Positions 17,067-31,220 of a stretch of 64,000 nt of DNA are shown piece by piece. The position numbers were made by a program, and so were the translations under genes. The stretch is from positions 1 through 64,000 of the forward strand of contig JAABQG010000014.1 of the NCBI GenBank assembly GCA_011391595.1, written 5' to 3'. The notes beneath the pieces are model-generated. The model was not told the DNA's origin. It did not search any database and saw only the letters and a program-made list of their open reading frames with translations. The DNA comes from Hydrogenophaga sp. GTDB taxonomy: Bacteria; Pseudomonadota; Gammaproteobacteria; Burkholderiales; Burkholderiaceae_C. The stretch's first letter is position 1. Each line of letters starts with the position of its first letter.

Positions 17067-18374
17067 ATGAAGCCCCTGCCCGAACTGACGTCCTACCTGG
17101 AAGGCCTGCCCGAGCCGCACATCCTGTTCGACACGCAGTACCGCATCCTGGCGGCCAACGCGGCCTACCGGACGCAATTCAGCCCCGGGCGCAGCGTGGT
17201 GGGCCGGACCTGCTACGAGGTGTCCCACCACTTCAGCGTGCCCTGCGACCAGGCCGGGGAGTCGTGCCCGCTGGCACGCTCGCGCGAGTCCGGGCAGCGC
17301 GAGCGCGTGCTGCACCTGCACCACACCCCCAAGGGCGAGGAATACGTGGCCATCGAACTGGCCCCGCTGCTCGATTCGGGCGGCGAACAGGCCTATTTCA
17401 TCGAGAAGATGGAGCCCTTGCGCGTGGCACAGGGCCAGCCGGCCGCACAGGGGCTGATCGGCCGTGCGCCCGTGTTCCAGGACATGTTGGCCCTGGTGGC
17501 GCGTGTGGCGCCATCGATGGCCACCGTGTTGCTGCAGGGCGAATCCGGCACCGGCAAGGAACTGGTCGCCCGCGCGGTGCACGAGGCCAGCCTGCGTGCC
17601 CACCGAGCGCTGGTGGCGGTGGACTGCTCCAGCCTGCCGGAAAACCTGTTCGAGTCCGAGCTTTTCGGCCATGAACGCGGGGCGTTCACGGGCGCGAACG
17701 CCGCCCGGGGCGGGCTGGTCGAGGCGGCCAGCGGCGGCACGCTGTTTCTGGACGAAGTGGGCGACATCCCGCTGGCGATGCAGGTCAAGCTGCTGCGGCT
17801 TCTGGAAACCGGCACCTACCGGCGTGTCGGCAGCACGGAGCCGCGACACGCCGACATCCGCGTGGTCTCGGCCACGCACCGCGACCTGGACCGGATGATC
17901 CATGACGGGGGCTTCCGCGAAGACCTGTACTACCGGCTCAGCACCTTCCCGATCCATCTGCCGGCCCTGCGCGAGCGGCGAGACGACATTCCCTTGCTGG
18001 CGGCCGCCCTGCTGGAGCGGGTCGCCCCCCAGCGTCGCCTGGCGATCTCCCCGGCCGCGATCACCCTGCTGCAGGCGCAGGAGTTTCCGGGCAACGTGCG
18101 TGAACTGCGCAACCTGCTGGAACGCGCCGCGCTGCTGTGCGACGGCGACACGATGGAGTCAGGCCACGTGGAACAGGCGCTGTTGTCAGGGCGGCGCCCG
18201 GCGGCCCGCGCCGCCGAATCACCCCGAGCGCCGCGCGGCCTGCGGGAGATCGAACACGCCGCTTTGCGCGAACGTACCGCGAAGCACCGGGGCAGCCGCG
18301 CCGCGCTGGCGGCCGAACTGGGCATCAGCGAACGCTCGCTCTACCGCAAACTCAAGGCAGCCGGGGCGGCCTGA
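17067..18374 (+). CDS. FisR-like sigma54-dependent sulfane-sulfur regulator
   Basis: Enhancer-binding activator of 435 residues. An N-terminal PAS-like sensor carries Cys49, Cys60 and Cys67; the spacing of 11 and 7 equals that of the three sensory cysteines reported for FisR of Cupriavidus (53, 64, 71, from memory), which activates sqr and pdo in response to polysulfide. Then an AAA+ domain with Walker A GESGTGKE (158-165) and the sigma54 contact loop GAFTGA (205-210), and a C-terminal Fis-type helix-turn-helix (ISERSLYRKLK). ATG at 17067 was preferred to a TTG at 17031 lying within the palindromes. Divergent from the Rieske-ETHE1-like-CcoG operon, its probable target. Confidence 0.88.
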   Translation: MKPLPELTSYLEGLPEPHILFDTQYRILAANAAYRTQFSPGRSVVGRTCYEVSHHFSVPCDQAGESCPLARSRESGQRERVLHLHHTPKGEEYVAIELAPLLDSGGEQAYFIEKMEPLRVAQGQPAAQGLIGRAPVFQDMLALVARVAPSMATVLLQGESGTGKELVARAVHEASLRAHRALVAVDCSSLPENLFESELFGHERGAFTGANAARGGLVEAASGGTLFLDEVGDIPLAMQVKLLRLLETGTYRRVGSTEPRHADIRVVSATHRDLDRMIHDGGFREDLYYRLSTFPIHLPALRERRDDIPLLAAALLERVAPQRRLAISPAAITLLQAQEFPGNVRELRNLLERAALLCDGDTMESGHVEQALLSGRRPAARAAESPRAPRGLREIEHAALRERTAKHRGSRAALAAELGISERSLYRKLKAAGAA

Positions 18375-18397
18375 CCCTGTCAAAACGACACACTGCC

Positions 18398-18778
18398 TTA
18401 GTCGAACGACGGCGCCTCGGGTTTGGCCACCGGCTTGCCCGCGGCCGCCCATCCGTCAAAGCCGCCGGCAATCGACTGAACGTTCAGATAGCCCATGTCA
18501 TGCAGGGCGTTGGCGCACAGCGCGGCGCGGCCACTGGTCTTGCAATACAGCACGACCTTGAGGTCGCGCGCCTGCAGCGCGGGAGCGCTGCTGAACTTGA
18601 ACTCCAGCAGACCGCGCGAGATGTGGACCGCGCCGGGCAGGTGTCCCAGCGCGTATTCATCGGCTTCGCGCACGTCCACCAGCACATCGGCATCGCGGAT
18701 CGCCTGCTCGGCTTCTGCAACGGGGACTTCCTGGACGCGGGCCTTGGCGGCAACGACGAGGTCATGGGCGGTTTTCAT
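18398..18778 (-). CDS. Single-domain rhodanese
   Basis: Sulfurtransferase of 126 residues, cytoplasmic (no signal peptide). The active loop CKTSGRAA has the persulfide-forming Cys79; DVREADEYALGHLPGAVHI is the conserved rhodanese entry. Rhodaneses of this size pass sulfane sulfur between carriers such as glutathione persulfide, thiosulfate and sulfite. It is convergent with the FisR-like gene and lies downstream of the DUF3422 gene on the same strand, 102 bases apart. The position between two sulfur-related units supports a role in persulfide handling. Confidence 0.93.
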   Translation of the reverse strand: MKTAHDLVVAAKARVQEVPVAEAEQAIRDADVLVDVREADEYALGHLPGAVHISRGLLEFKFSSAPALQARDLKVVLYCKTSGRAALCANALHDMGYLNVQSIAGGFDGWAAAGKPVAKPEAPSFD

Positions 18779-18880
18779 GGGGCACTCCTGAAGAAAAATG
18801 AACAGAAAGCAAACAAGACATGGGAGCAGTCATCGATTCAGCCGAGAGGCGCGGCACGGCCAGAAGCTGGTGCCTGGGGC

Positions 18881-20236
18881 TCATGGGGCGTAGATTTTTT
18901 CATGGATGCGGCGCGTGGTGCGCCACACGGCCCAGATCACCAGGGGAATGAGGGCGCCGGTGGCGATCTCGGGGTTGACCGGCACCCCCGTGGCCTTGAG
19001 CGCCTTGCCGCCATACAGCAGCAGGCTGACCACGTAGTACGAGATGGCGGCAATTGAAAGGCCTTCCACCGTGGACTGCAGGCGCAACTGCATTTCCTGG
19101 CCGCGGGTGAGCTTTTCCAGCAGCTGCTGGTTCTGCACCTCGGTGGCAATGTCAACACGCGTGCGAAGCAACGCGCTGGCGCGCGAGATGCGCTCCGACA
19201 ACGACGCCAGCCGCTGGGCTGTCGCGGCCACGGTCGCCATGGCGGGCGAGAGGCGGCGCTGCATGAATTCGCCGAGCATCTGCGTGCCGGGAATGGCCTT
19301 CTCGCGCAGCTCGGTGATGCGTTGCCCCACCAGCGTGTCGTAAGCGCGCGTCGCGGCAAAGCGGTAGTTGTGTTCGGCCGTGGCGCGTTCGACCTGGGCC
19401 GCCAGCGAGACCAGCGTGTCCAGCAGTTCTTGGTCAGACGCGGACTTGTTCTCCAGCCGCGCCGTGATGTCCGACAGCGCGGCCTCGGCCTGCGACAGCA
19501 TGGGGCCGAGTGCCTTGGCCACGGGCAGGCCGCGCAAGGCCATCAGCCGGTAGGTCTCCAGCTCCAGCAGGCGCTGGGCGATGCGCCCCGCCCGGGTGTC
19601 GGTGGTGCCAGGCGGTGCGATGACCAGCATGCGCTCGAAGCCGTCCGCCCCGATGTGGAACTCGGTCAGGGCCCAGGAATGCCCGTTGCCCAGTTGCGAG
19701 GCGACCAGGGTGTGCCCGCCAAACCAGGTCTGCGCCAGGCCCATGAGCGCACGCTCGTCCGACAGATCGCCGGTCACCATAGCCAACTGGATCGCAGCCA
19801 CCGTACGCCCCGGAATGCCGCGCAGCCATTCAGGCGCCACGGCAGGGGCCGACAGCAAGGCCGGCGCCTTCGCGCCAAGCCAGGCCGCATCGGGCAAGGG
19901 CTGCACGATCACGTAGCCAGTGAACTCCGTGTGGCGTTCCCACTTGACGGTGTGGTCGTCAAATCGCAGCCGCAGGAAGTTGCCGTTCAGTTGCTCAGGC
20001 GACAAGGCTTGCTGCCCCGGCAGCCGGCGCAGATGCTCGCACTCCATCTCGCGGGTGACACCTTCGTTGAGCACAGACACATGGACGATCAGTGCCGGTA
20101 CCCGGATGCGCGCCGAAGGCCGCGCGTGCACTTCGTTGTGCAGGTCGGCGCGCAGCGGATCGTCGGGCGGCAACATGGACGCCGCGGCCGGAACCGCGGG
20201 TTCAGTAGGACTGTGCAGGCCTGCGTCGAAGTTCAT
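18881..20236 (-). CDS. DUF3422 family membrane protein
   Basis: Protein of 451 residues matching the DUF3422 family: an N-terminal LHNEVHARP motif, a large soluble region including coiled-coil-like helices (about 260-370), then two C-terminal membrane helices (GLSIAAISYYVVSLLLYGG and ATGALIPLVIWAVW). The family is widespread in proteobacteria but has no established function. It lies between the rhodanese gene and the DUF156 regulator gene, all on the minus strand. The 149-base gap to the regulator contains an interspersed repeat, so it is probably a separate transcript. Confidence 0.85.
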   Translation of the reverse strand: MNFDAGLHSPTEPAVPAAASMLPPDDPLRADLHNEVHARPSARIRVPALIVHVSVLNEGVTREMECEHLRRLPGQQALSPEQLNGNFLRLRFDDHTVKWERHTEFTGYVIVQPLPDAAWLGAKAPALLSAPAVAPEWLRGIPGRTVAAIQLAMVTGDLSDERALMGLAQTWFGGHTLVASQLGNGHSWALTEFHIGADGFERMLVIAPPGTTDTRAGRIAQRLLELETYRLMALRGLPVAKALGPMLSQAEAALSDITARLENKSASDQELLDTLVSLAAQVERATAEHNYRFAATRAYDTLVGQRITELREKAIPGTQMLGEFMQRRLSPAMATVAATAQRLASLSERISRASALLRTRVDIATEVQNQQLLEKLTRGQEMQLRLQSTVEGLSIAAISYYVVSLLLYGGKALKATGVPVNPEIATGALIPLVIWAVWRTTRRIHEKIYAP

Positions 20237-20310
20237 GGATCTATTTTGCCGCGCGTTGCATCCCGATCAGGCGCTGGAAACCAGGGAACGCTGCCGCCTG
20301 AGAGACTCCA

Positions 20311-20345
20311 CTTTTTATAGCAAACATAGGCCATGCGACGATGGG
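20311..20345 (-). repeat. Interspersed GCTAT repeat, copy 4
   Basis: The minus strand reads CCCATCGTCGCATGGCCTAT then GTTTGCTATAAAAAG. It lies in the gap after the DUF156 regulator gene, where the long sulfur operon ends. Confidence 0.75.
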
Positions 20346-20384
20346 ATGATGCCATTTTGATACAAGAACTCCCGCAACACGCTT

Positions 20385-21805
<1,421 letters not shown>

Positions 21806-21818
21806 GGGAGCTTCCGGT

Positions 21819-22265
21819 TTACTTCAGGCGGGCGCCGGTGCTGTCGAACACTTCAACGGTGATCGGGATGCCCTGCCCGACGCTCTGCGTGACGGTACAG
21901 AACGCCTCGAACTGCCCGAGCACGCGGTCGAGATGCTCCAGCGACGCCGCCGGCACGCCCAGCGTGAGCACGGCCTTGATGGTCAGCACGCGCATGCGGC
22001 CTTCGCTGTTGCGGCCCACCTCGGACGTCACGTTGCAATGAATCGGCTCGGGCGCCTGCTTGAACTTGCGCAGCGCAAACAGCAGCGAATCCGACAGGCA
22101 GTTGCCCACGGCCGCGCTCAGCAACTGCACCGGCGAGGGGCCGAGGCCTGCGCCCAGCGGCGCCGGCTCGTCGCCGGTCAATACCGGAACGTCGCCGCCA
22201 AAATGAATGTCAAAGCGGTAGTCGTGCTGCTGGGTCAGGGTGACCTGGATGGTGGTGTCGCTCAC
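21819..22265 (-). CDS. OsmC-family peroxidase
   Basis: Thiol-dependent protein of 148 residues of the OsmC/Ohr superfamily, cytoplasmic. Both catalytic cysteines are present: Cys56 (AAVGNCLSDSL) and Cys123 (FEAFCTVTQS). The family reduces organic hydroperoxides; some members also act on persulfides or other reactive sulfur, which fits the operon. It lacks the Ohr-specific N-terminal arginine environment that I would expect, so I call OsmC rather than Ohr. Co-transcribed with the flanking genes. Confidence 0.9.
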   Translation of the reverse strand: MSDTTIQVTLTQQHDYRFDIHFGGDVPVLTGDEPAPLGAGLGPSPVQLLSAAVGNCLSDSLLFALRKFKQAPEPIHCNVTSEVGRNSEGRMRVLTIKAVLTLGVPAASLEHLDRVLGQFEAFCTVTQSVGQGIPITVEVFDSTGARLK

Positions 22266-22303
22266 GGAGCCTCCGTCTCAAGGGTTGGCGGGGTGCTGGC
22301 GCG

Positions 22304-23083
22304 TCATTTGTAGTCGCCGAACGCGGTGAAGGTACGGGCGAAGGGCGGTTTGATGGCGGCAGCGGCCTTCAGCAGTGCGGCATTGTCGGTTCCGCGCAGC
22401 GCGTCGGACAAGCGTGACATTGCCGCCGTGACGTCGGCCATGCCCCTGTTGAACTGGGCCAGGCGTGCTTCATTGAGGTGGTAAGCCTGCGGGTTGGGCA
22501 GGTTCTGCTCGATATCGCGCCACAGGGCGCGTGCCCGCGCGAAGGCTTCTTCCATCGCGGCGCGGCGGGCCGGCGTCAGTTCCTGCGCTGGGGTGCTGCT
22601 GCCAGCCTGCGCCAGCTCTTCCATGGGTTCATGAAAGGCCGTCAGCCGGTCCATGAAGTAGTCCACACCCAACGCCATGCGCAGTTTCATCAAGTCGATG
22701 CGCACGTCCTCCAGCGCGGTGTGCGCCGCCTCGAACTTGCCGGCGGCCACGGCCCTGCGGCTTTCGGCCAAGGCTTTGTCCACCTGGGCCAGGGTCTTGC
22801 GGGCCGCGGCCGCCTGGGCGGGTGTCTTGCCCGACAGCTCCGGCAGCAGCGCAGCGCGCAAGGCGGGCCAGTCCGCGTCAAGCCGCTGCATCGCCGCTCG
22901 CGCCTTGTCGGCGGCGGCCGTGTCGCCCGGTTTGGCGTTGGTCAGCGACAGGGCCGGGATGTACACCGCGTCCAGCGCAACGCTGTTGTCCAGGAGGGCC
23001 GCTTGCGCGCCACCGAACAAGGCCAGGGCGAAACCCATCGCGGTAAACCCGCGACGAGCACAGGATCTGACGGTGCGATTCAT
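22304..23083 (-). CDS. Exported helical protein of unknown function
   Basis: Not recognised. A signal peptide (RRGFTAMGFALALFGGAQA) is followed by about 230 residues that are rich in Ala, Leu, Arg and Glu and predicted helical, with no cysteine in the mature part and no haem motif. Segments such as RIDLMKLRMALGVDYFMDRL and AFHEPMEELAQ suggest a four-helix bundle. I chose ATG at 23083, which opens the signal peptide and has AAAGG upstream; a frame open from 23389 overlaps the DUF2892 gene and is rejected. Its place between OsmC and the SQR genes suggests a periplasmic role in the same sulfur stress response. Confidence 0.75.
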   Translation of the reverse strand: MNRTVRSCARRGFTAMGFALALFGGAQAALLDNSVALDAVYIPALSLTNAKPGDTAAADKARAAMQRLDADWPALRAALLPELSGKTPAQAAAARKTLAQVDKALAESRRAVAAGKFEAAHTALEDVRIDLMKLRMALGVDYFMDRLTAFHEPMEELAQAGSSTPAQELTPARRAAMEEAFARARALWRDIEQNLPNPQAYHLNEARLAQFNRGMADVTAAMSRLSDALRGTDNAALLKAAAAIKPPFARTFTAFGDYK

Positions 23084-23121
23084 ACGAAACCTTTCAAGGA
23101 CATGCAAACACCCACAAGGGT

Positions 23122-23346
23122 TCACCGGCTGCACGACGGGCCGGAATCCGGTACACCGAGCTTGCGCAGCAGGATGCCGGGCGGGCAGAAGCCGGTGAAG
23201 CCGGACTGGAACAGGTTGAGGCCGACAAAGGCGGTGAAGGCGAGGAACCACTGGCTGACGAAAATGGGACTGCCTTCGATGCCGAGGGCCAGTGAAAGCA
23301 TGACAAAGAAACCGGCCATGATGCGGATGTAGCGTTCGACGGTCAT
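23122..23346 (-). CDS. DUF2892 small membrane protein
   Basis: Protein of 74 residues with two membrane helices (IMAGFFVMLSLALG and WFLAFTAFVGLNLFQ) followed by the conserved FTGFCPPGILLRKLG tail with a cysteine. The same domain is fused to rhodanese in YgaP, where it anchors the sulfurtransferase to the membrane, and is often found beside SQR or rhodanese genes. It may bring a sulfane-sulfur carrier to the membrane. Located 46 bases after the SQR gene in the same operon. Confidence 0.9.
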   Translation of the reverse strand: MTVERYIRIMAGFFVMLSLALGIEGSPIFVSQWFLAFTAFVGLNLFQSGFTGFCPPGILLRKLGVPDSGPSCSR

Positions 23347-23392
23347 AAAAAACTCCTTGGTTGGATGGTGAAAAATTGAGCTGCGGCACGCT

Positions 23393-28029
<4,637 letters not shown>

Positions 28030-28038
28030 GGCCAGCCT

Positions 28039-29151
28039 TCAGCGTGCCGCGCTGGCCGGTTTGACGGTGGCGGGAGCGGCAGCGCCTGCAGCCCGGGCGC
28101 CCGCCAGTCCCGCACGCACCGGGTCGAGCGCCACTCGATCGTCCGGGCCCAGACCAGCGAGTACTTCGACGCCTGCGGCGCCGTGGTCGGGGCCCAGGCG
28201 CACCGCCTTCAGCGCAAAGCCGGTGGGCGTCGCCACATAGACGGCCGTCAGCTCTCCGCGGCGCAACACGGCGGCAGCCGGGACCACCACCCTCTGCGCC
28301 TGGCCGCCCACGAAGCGCACACGTACCTGCTGCCCCGGCACCAGGCCACGAACCGCGGTGGACGGCAGTTCAAGCCGCCATTCGATCGTCTGGGACACCG
28401 GATCAGCGGCCGGCATCACTGAACGGCTGCTGGGACTGACCCACTGGCCGGCGCCGTCGGCACCTGGCAGCTGTACCTCGATCCGGCTCGCTGCACGGGC
28501 GGCTTCTCCGCGCGAGGCAGGCACCTGCACGACCGCGCGCAGCGGCAAGGGCGCGTAGAGCGTCATCAGCGGCTTGCCCGGCACGGCCAGGTCGCCGGCT
28601 TCACTCAGGGTCTGCAGCACCCAGCCGTCGTAGGGCGCCGTGACCCGGGTAAAGCCTTGGGACAGGGACGACTGGCGCGCGCCGGCGCTGGCCACGTCGC
28701 GGCCTGCCTGCGCCGCCTTCAACTGGAGCTCGGCCGTATCCAGCGCTGCCTTACTGACAAAGCCCTTGGACTGCAACTCGCGGGTGCGCTCGGCATTGGC
28801 CTGGGCATTGCGCCATTCGGCGTCGGCCTGGGACACCTGGGCCTGACTGCGTTGTACGCCGGTCTGGGTTTCGCGGTCGTCGATGGTCGCCAGCAGCTGG
28901 CCGGCACGCACCTGATCGCCGGCCTTGACCGTGATGCTGGCAACGCGGCCGGAAGCCTGCGACGCAATGGTGCTCTGCTTCACCGGCTCGACCACGCCAT
29001 CGAACTCGAAACCCGTGGGGACGGCCTGGGGACGCGCCTGGACCACGGCCACCTCGACCGGGCTGGCGGCCTGCGCGGCACCGAACCCCAGCGCCAGCCC
29101 CAAGGCAGCAACCAGAAACGAACGATGGACAGGCAAAACAGCAAAACGCAT
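28039..29151 (-). CDS. RND periplasmic adaptor subunit
   Basis: Membrane-fusion protein of 370 residues. Signal peptide at 1-28 (FLVAALGLALGFGAAQA), then the beta-barrel/lipoyl/hairpin order typical of the family: FDGVVEPVKQSTIASQASGR, a coiled-coil hairpin with EWRNAQANAERT, and the second lipoyl half TAPYDGWVLQTLSEAGD. It bridges the pump to an outer-membrane channel encoded elsewhere. ATG at 29151 begins the signal peptide and has AAGGA upstream; a TTG at 29205 would lie inside the promoter. First gene of the eight-gene sulfur operon. Confidence 0.93.
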   Translation of the reverse strand: MRFAVLPVHRSFLVAALGLALGFGAAQAASPVEVAVVQARPQAVPTGFEFDGVVEPVKQSTIASQASGRVASITVKAGDQVRAGQLLATIDDRETQTGVQRSQAQVSQADAEWRNAQANAERTRELQSKGFVSKAALDTAELQLKAAQAGRDVASAGARQSSLSQGFTRVTAPYDGWVLQTLSEAGDLAVPGKPLMTLYAPLPLRAVVQVPASRGEAARAASRIEVQLPGADGAGQWVSPSSRSVMPAADPVSQTIEWRLELPSTAVRGLVPGQQVRVRFVGGQAQRVVVPAAAVLRRGELTAVYVATPTGFALKAVRLGPDHGAAGVEVLAGLGPDDRVALDPVRAGLAGARAAGAAAPATVKPASAAR

Positions 29152-29175
29152 GGCAATTCCTTGGATACTTGGCAC

Positions 29176-29205
29176 AGTATATATACCCCCCCATGTATTT
29201 GTCAA
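29176..29205 (-). promoter_or_regulatory. Sigma70 promoter of the sulfur/RND operon
   Basis: The minus strand has TTGACA (29205-29200), an 18-base spacer and TATACT (29181-29176). The -35 is a full consensus match and the -10 five of six. The spacer contains the G-tract operator, so bound repressor would block RNA polymerase directly. Transcription would begin near 29169, leaving a leader of about 18 bases. Confidence 0.8.
29183..29198 (-). promoter_or_regulatory. DUF156-type operator within the promoter
   Basis: The minus strand reads ATACATGGGGGGGTAT, seven G flanked by ATAC and GTAT, as in operators of CsoR/FrmR/RcnR proteins. It lies between -35 and -10. A 14/16-identical site is at 6319-6334. 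The DUF156 repressor is encoded by the last gene of the operon. Confidence 0.75.
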
Positions 29206-29210
29206 GGCCC

Positions 29211-29242
29211 AAAAAAACCTCCAGGGCCGTGGCCGTGGAGGC
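29211..29242 (-). terminator. Rho-independent terminator after ssb
   Basis: On the minus strand CCTCCA and TGGAGG form a stem around a GC-rich loop, followed by seven T. It ends ssb transcription just before the RND operon promoter, keeping the two units separate. Confidence 0.8.
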
Positions 29243-29280
29243 TTTCAGGGGATGGGGACATCACGCCCACGATGAGCGTT

Positions 29281-29793
29281 TCAAAAGGGAATGTCGTCGT
29301 CCATGTCATCAAAGCCGCTGGACGCCTTGGGTGCAGGTGCCGGGGGACGCTGTGCCGGCGCGGCAGCAGGCGCTGCGCGCGAGGGCGGCGGGGCCCGGCG
29401 GGGGGTACTGTCGTAACCGCCGCCACCCCCTTCGTCGTCAGACGGCTGACCCATGCCCTGGCGGCTGCCCAGCATCTGCATCTGGTCGGCGCGAATCTCG
29501 GTGCTGTATTTCTCCACCCCGGACTGGTCGGTCCATTTGCGCGTGCGCAGGCTGCCCTCGACATAGACCTGCGAACCCTTGCGCAGGTACTGCTCCGCAA
29601 TCTCGGCAAGCCGCCCGTTGAACACCACGCGATGCCATTCGGTGGCCTCACGCATTTCGCCGGTCTGCTTGTCCTTCCATTTGTCCGTGGTCGCCACCGT
29701 GACGTTGGCCACCCGGTCGCCGCTGGGGAAGGAGCGCACTTCGGGGTCACGGCCGAGGTTGCCGACAATGATGACTTTATTGACCGATGCCAT
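29281..29793 (-). CDS. ssb: Single-stranded DNA-binding protein
   Basis: Essential SSB of 170 residues covering ssDNA in replication, repair and recombination. An N-terminal OB fold ([39 protein letters not shown]) is followed by a Gly/Pro/Ala-rich linker and the acidic tip DMDDDIPF that binds partner proteins. It lies 25 bases after the MFS gene on the same strand and close to uvrA on the other side; the uvrA-MFS-ssb order is common in betaproteobacteria. Confidence 0.98.
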   Translation of the reverse strand: MASVNKVIIVGNLGRDPEVRSFPSGDRVANVTVATTDKWKDKQTGEMREATEWHRVVFNGRLAEIAEQYLRKGSQVYVEGSLRTRKWTDQSGVEKYSTEIRADQMQMLGSRQGMGQPSDDEGGGGGYDSTPRRAPPPSRAAPAAAPAQRPPAPAPKASSGFDDMDDDIPF

Positions 29794-29818
29794 GAAAACT
29801 CCTCAGAAAATGCCCTGA

Positions 29819-31066
29819 TTATGGGGCCACAGAAACGGCCGGGCCGGCGGTTTTACCCGGGGGCTGCATCGGCCAGGCGATCACCAGCCACAGCAGGGTG
29901 GCCGCGGTACAGACCGCAAACAGGCCCTGCACGCCATAGCCCTTGACCAGCAAGCCGCCGGCCAAGCCGCCGGCAAACAGGCCGAGCGACTGCAGCGTGT
30001 TGTAGACCCCCAGCGCCGCGCCGCGCGCCTGCGGCGGCGCAAGACGCGAAGCCATGCTGGGCTGGCTGGCCTCGAGGATGTTGAAGCCGCAGAAGAAGAC
30101 AAACATCAGCAGCCCCAGTGAAGTGACCGTCGGCGTGGCCGAGGCTGTCGCCAGCAGGCCCAGCTGCACCAGCGCGATCAGGCCGATGGCCGCAAGGAAC
30201 ACCGCGCGCAGGTAGCCGCGGCGCTCCAGCGGGAACAGCGTGCCGCCCATGACGAAGAACGACGCCAGCACCGCCGGCAGGTACACCCACCAGTGATGGT
30301 CTTTCGACAGCCCGGCCTGCTCCAGCAGGGCCGGCACGGCCATCCACATGGCCAGTTGCACGGAATGGAGCATGAACACGCCAAAATTCAGCCGCAGCAG
30401 GCCGGGATGGCGCAGCACCTCCGACAACTTGCCGCGCGGCTGGTTCTTGTGCACCGCCGGCTCGGGCGGAACGCCCCAGACCACCATGGCCACACCGCCC
30501 AGCGCGAGCCCGGCGGTCAGCACGAACAGCCCCGGCAGCCCTATGGCGGCCACCAGCACGGGCGCGAGCACCAGTGACAGTGCAAACATCAACCCAATGC
30601 TGCCGCCCACCAGCGCCATGGCCTTGGTGCGGACCTCATCGCGCGTCAGGTCCGCCAGCAAGGCGGTCACGGCGGCCGAAACGGCGCCTGCGCCCTGCAG
30701 GCTGCGCCCAAGTATCAGCCCGTTCAGACTGGTCGCAGCGGCCGCCAGCAGGCTGCCTGCTGCAAACAGCAGCAGTCCGAAAACGATCACGCGCTTGCGC
30801 CCGAGCCGGTCCGACGCCATGCCGAGGGGCAGTTGCAAGACCGCCTGCGTCAGTCCGTAAATCCCCATCGCCAGGCCGATCTGGGCCGGATCGTCGCCAC
30901 CGGGGTACCGCTGCGCTTCCAGCACAAACACCGGCAGCACGATAAACAGCCCCAGCATGCGCAGGGCAAAAATGGAAGCCAGCGACAGGCTGGCGCGACG
31001 CTCCACGGACGTCATTGCGGTGGACACGGGTGCCGTGGACGAAGGGGAAACAGAAGACTCAGACAC
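29819..31066 (-). CDS. MFS transporter
   Basis: Major facilitator with about 12 membrane helices, 415 residues. The helix 2-3 loop GMASDRLGRKRVI is the family signature. It resembles YajR-like drug/metabolite exporters commonly located between uvrA and ssb. The start is uncertain: GTG at 31066 or an ATG at 31015 that would give a compact N-terminus (MTSVERRASLSLASIF). Divergent from uvrA. Substrate unknown. Confidence 0.9.
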   Translation of the reverse strand: MSESSVSPSSTAPVSTAMTSVERRASLSLASIFALRMLGLFIVLPVFVLEAQRYPGGDDPAQIGLAMGIYGLTQAVLQLPLGMASDRLGRKRVIVFGLLLFAAGSLLAAAATSLNGLILGRSLQGAGAVSAAVTALLADLTRDEVRTKAMALVGGSIGLMFALSLVLAPVLVAAIGLPGLFVLTAGLALGGVAMVVWGVPPEPAVHKNQPRGKLSEVLRHPGLLRLNFGVFMLHSVQLAMWMAVPALLEQAGLSKDHHWWVYLPAVLASFFVMGGTLFPLERRGYLRAVFLAAIGLIALVQLGLLATASATPTVTSLGLLMFVFFCGFNILEASQPSMASRLAPPQARGAALGVYNTLQSLGLFAGGLAGGLLVKGYGVQGLFAVCTAATLLWLVIAWPMQPPGKTAGPAVSVAP

Positions 31067-31220
31067 GCTGGAGACCGATCCGCAAGGCAGGTAGAAAAGC
31101 TGTCATTCTCCCTGATCGGCACGGGCAGCCGCCTCAAGGCCCCGGTTCACGCGCCATCCTGACCCAAGCCGGAAATCACGCCAGCACGGATAATGGAGGG
31201 TTTTCCCGGACCCATCCACC

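Noticed and set aside
18398-18880. A sigma54 or G-tract operator before the rhodanese gene, as expected if it belonged to either sulfur circuit
   Set aside because: The 102 bases upstream contain neither TGGCAC-N5-TTGC nor an ATAC-Gn-GTAT site, so regulation of the rhodanese by these circuits is not supported by sequence.
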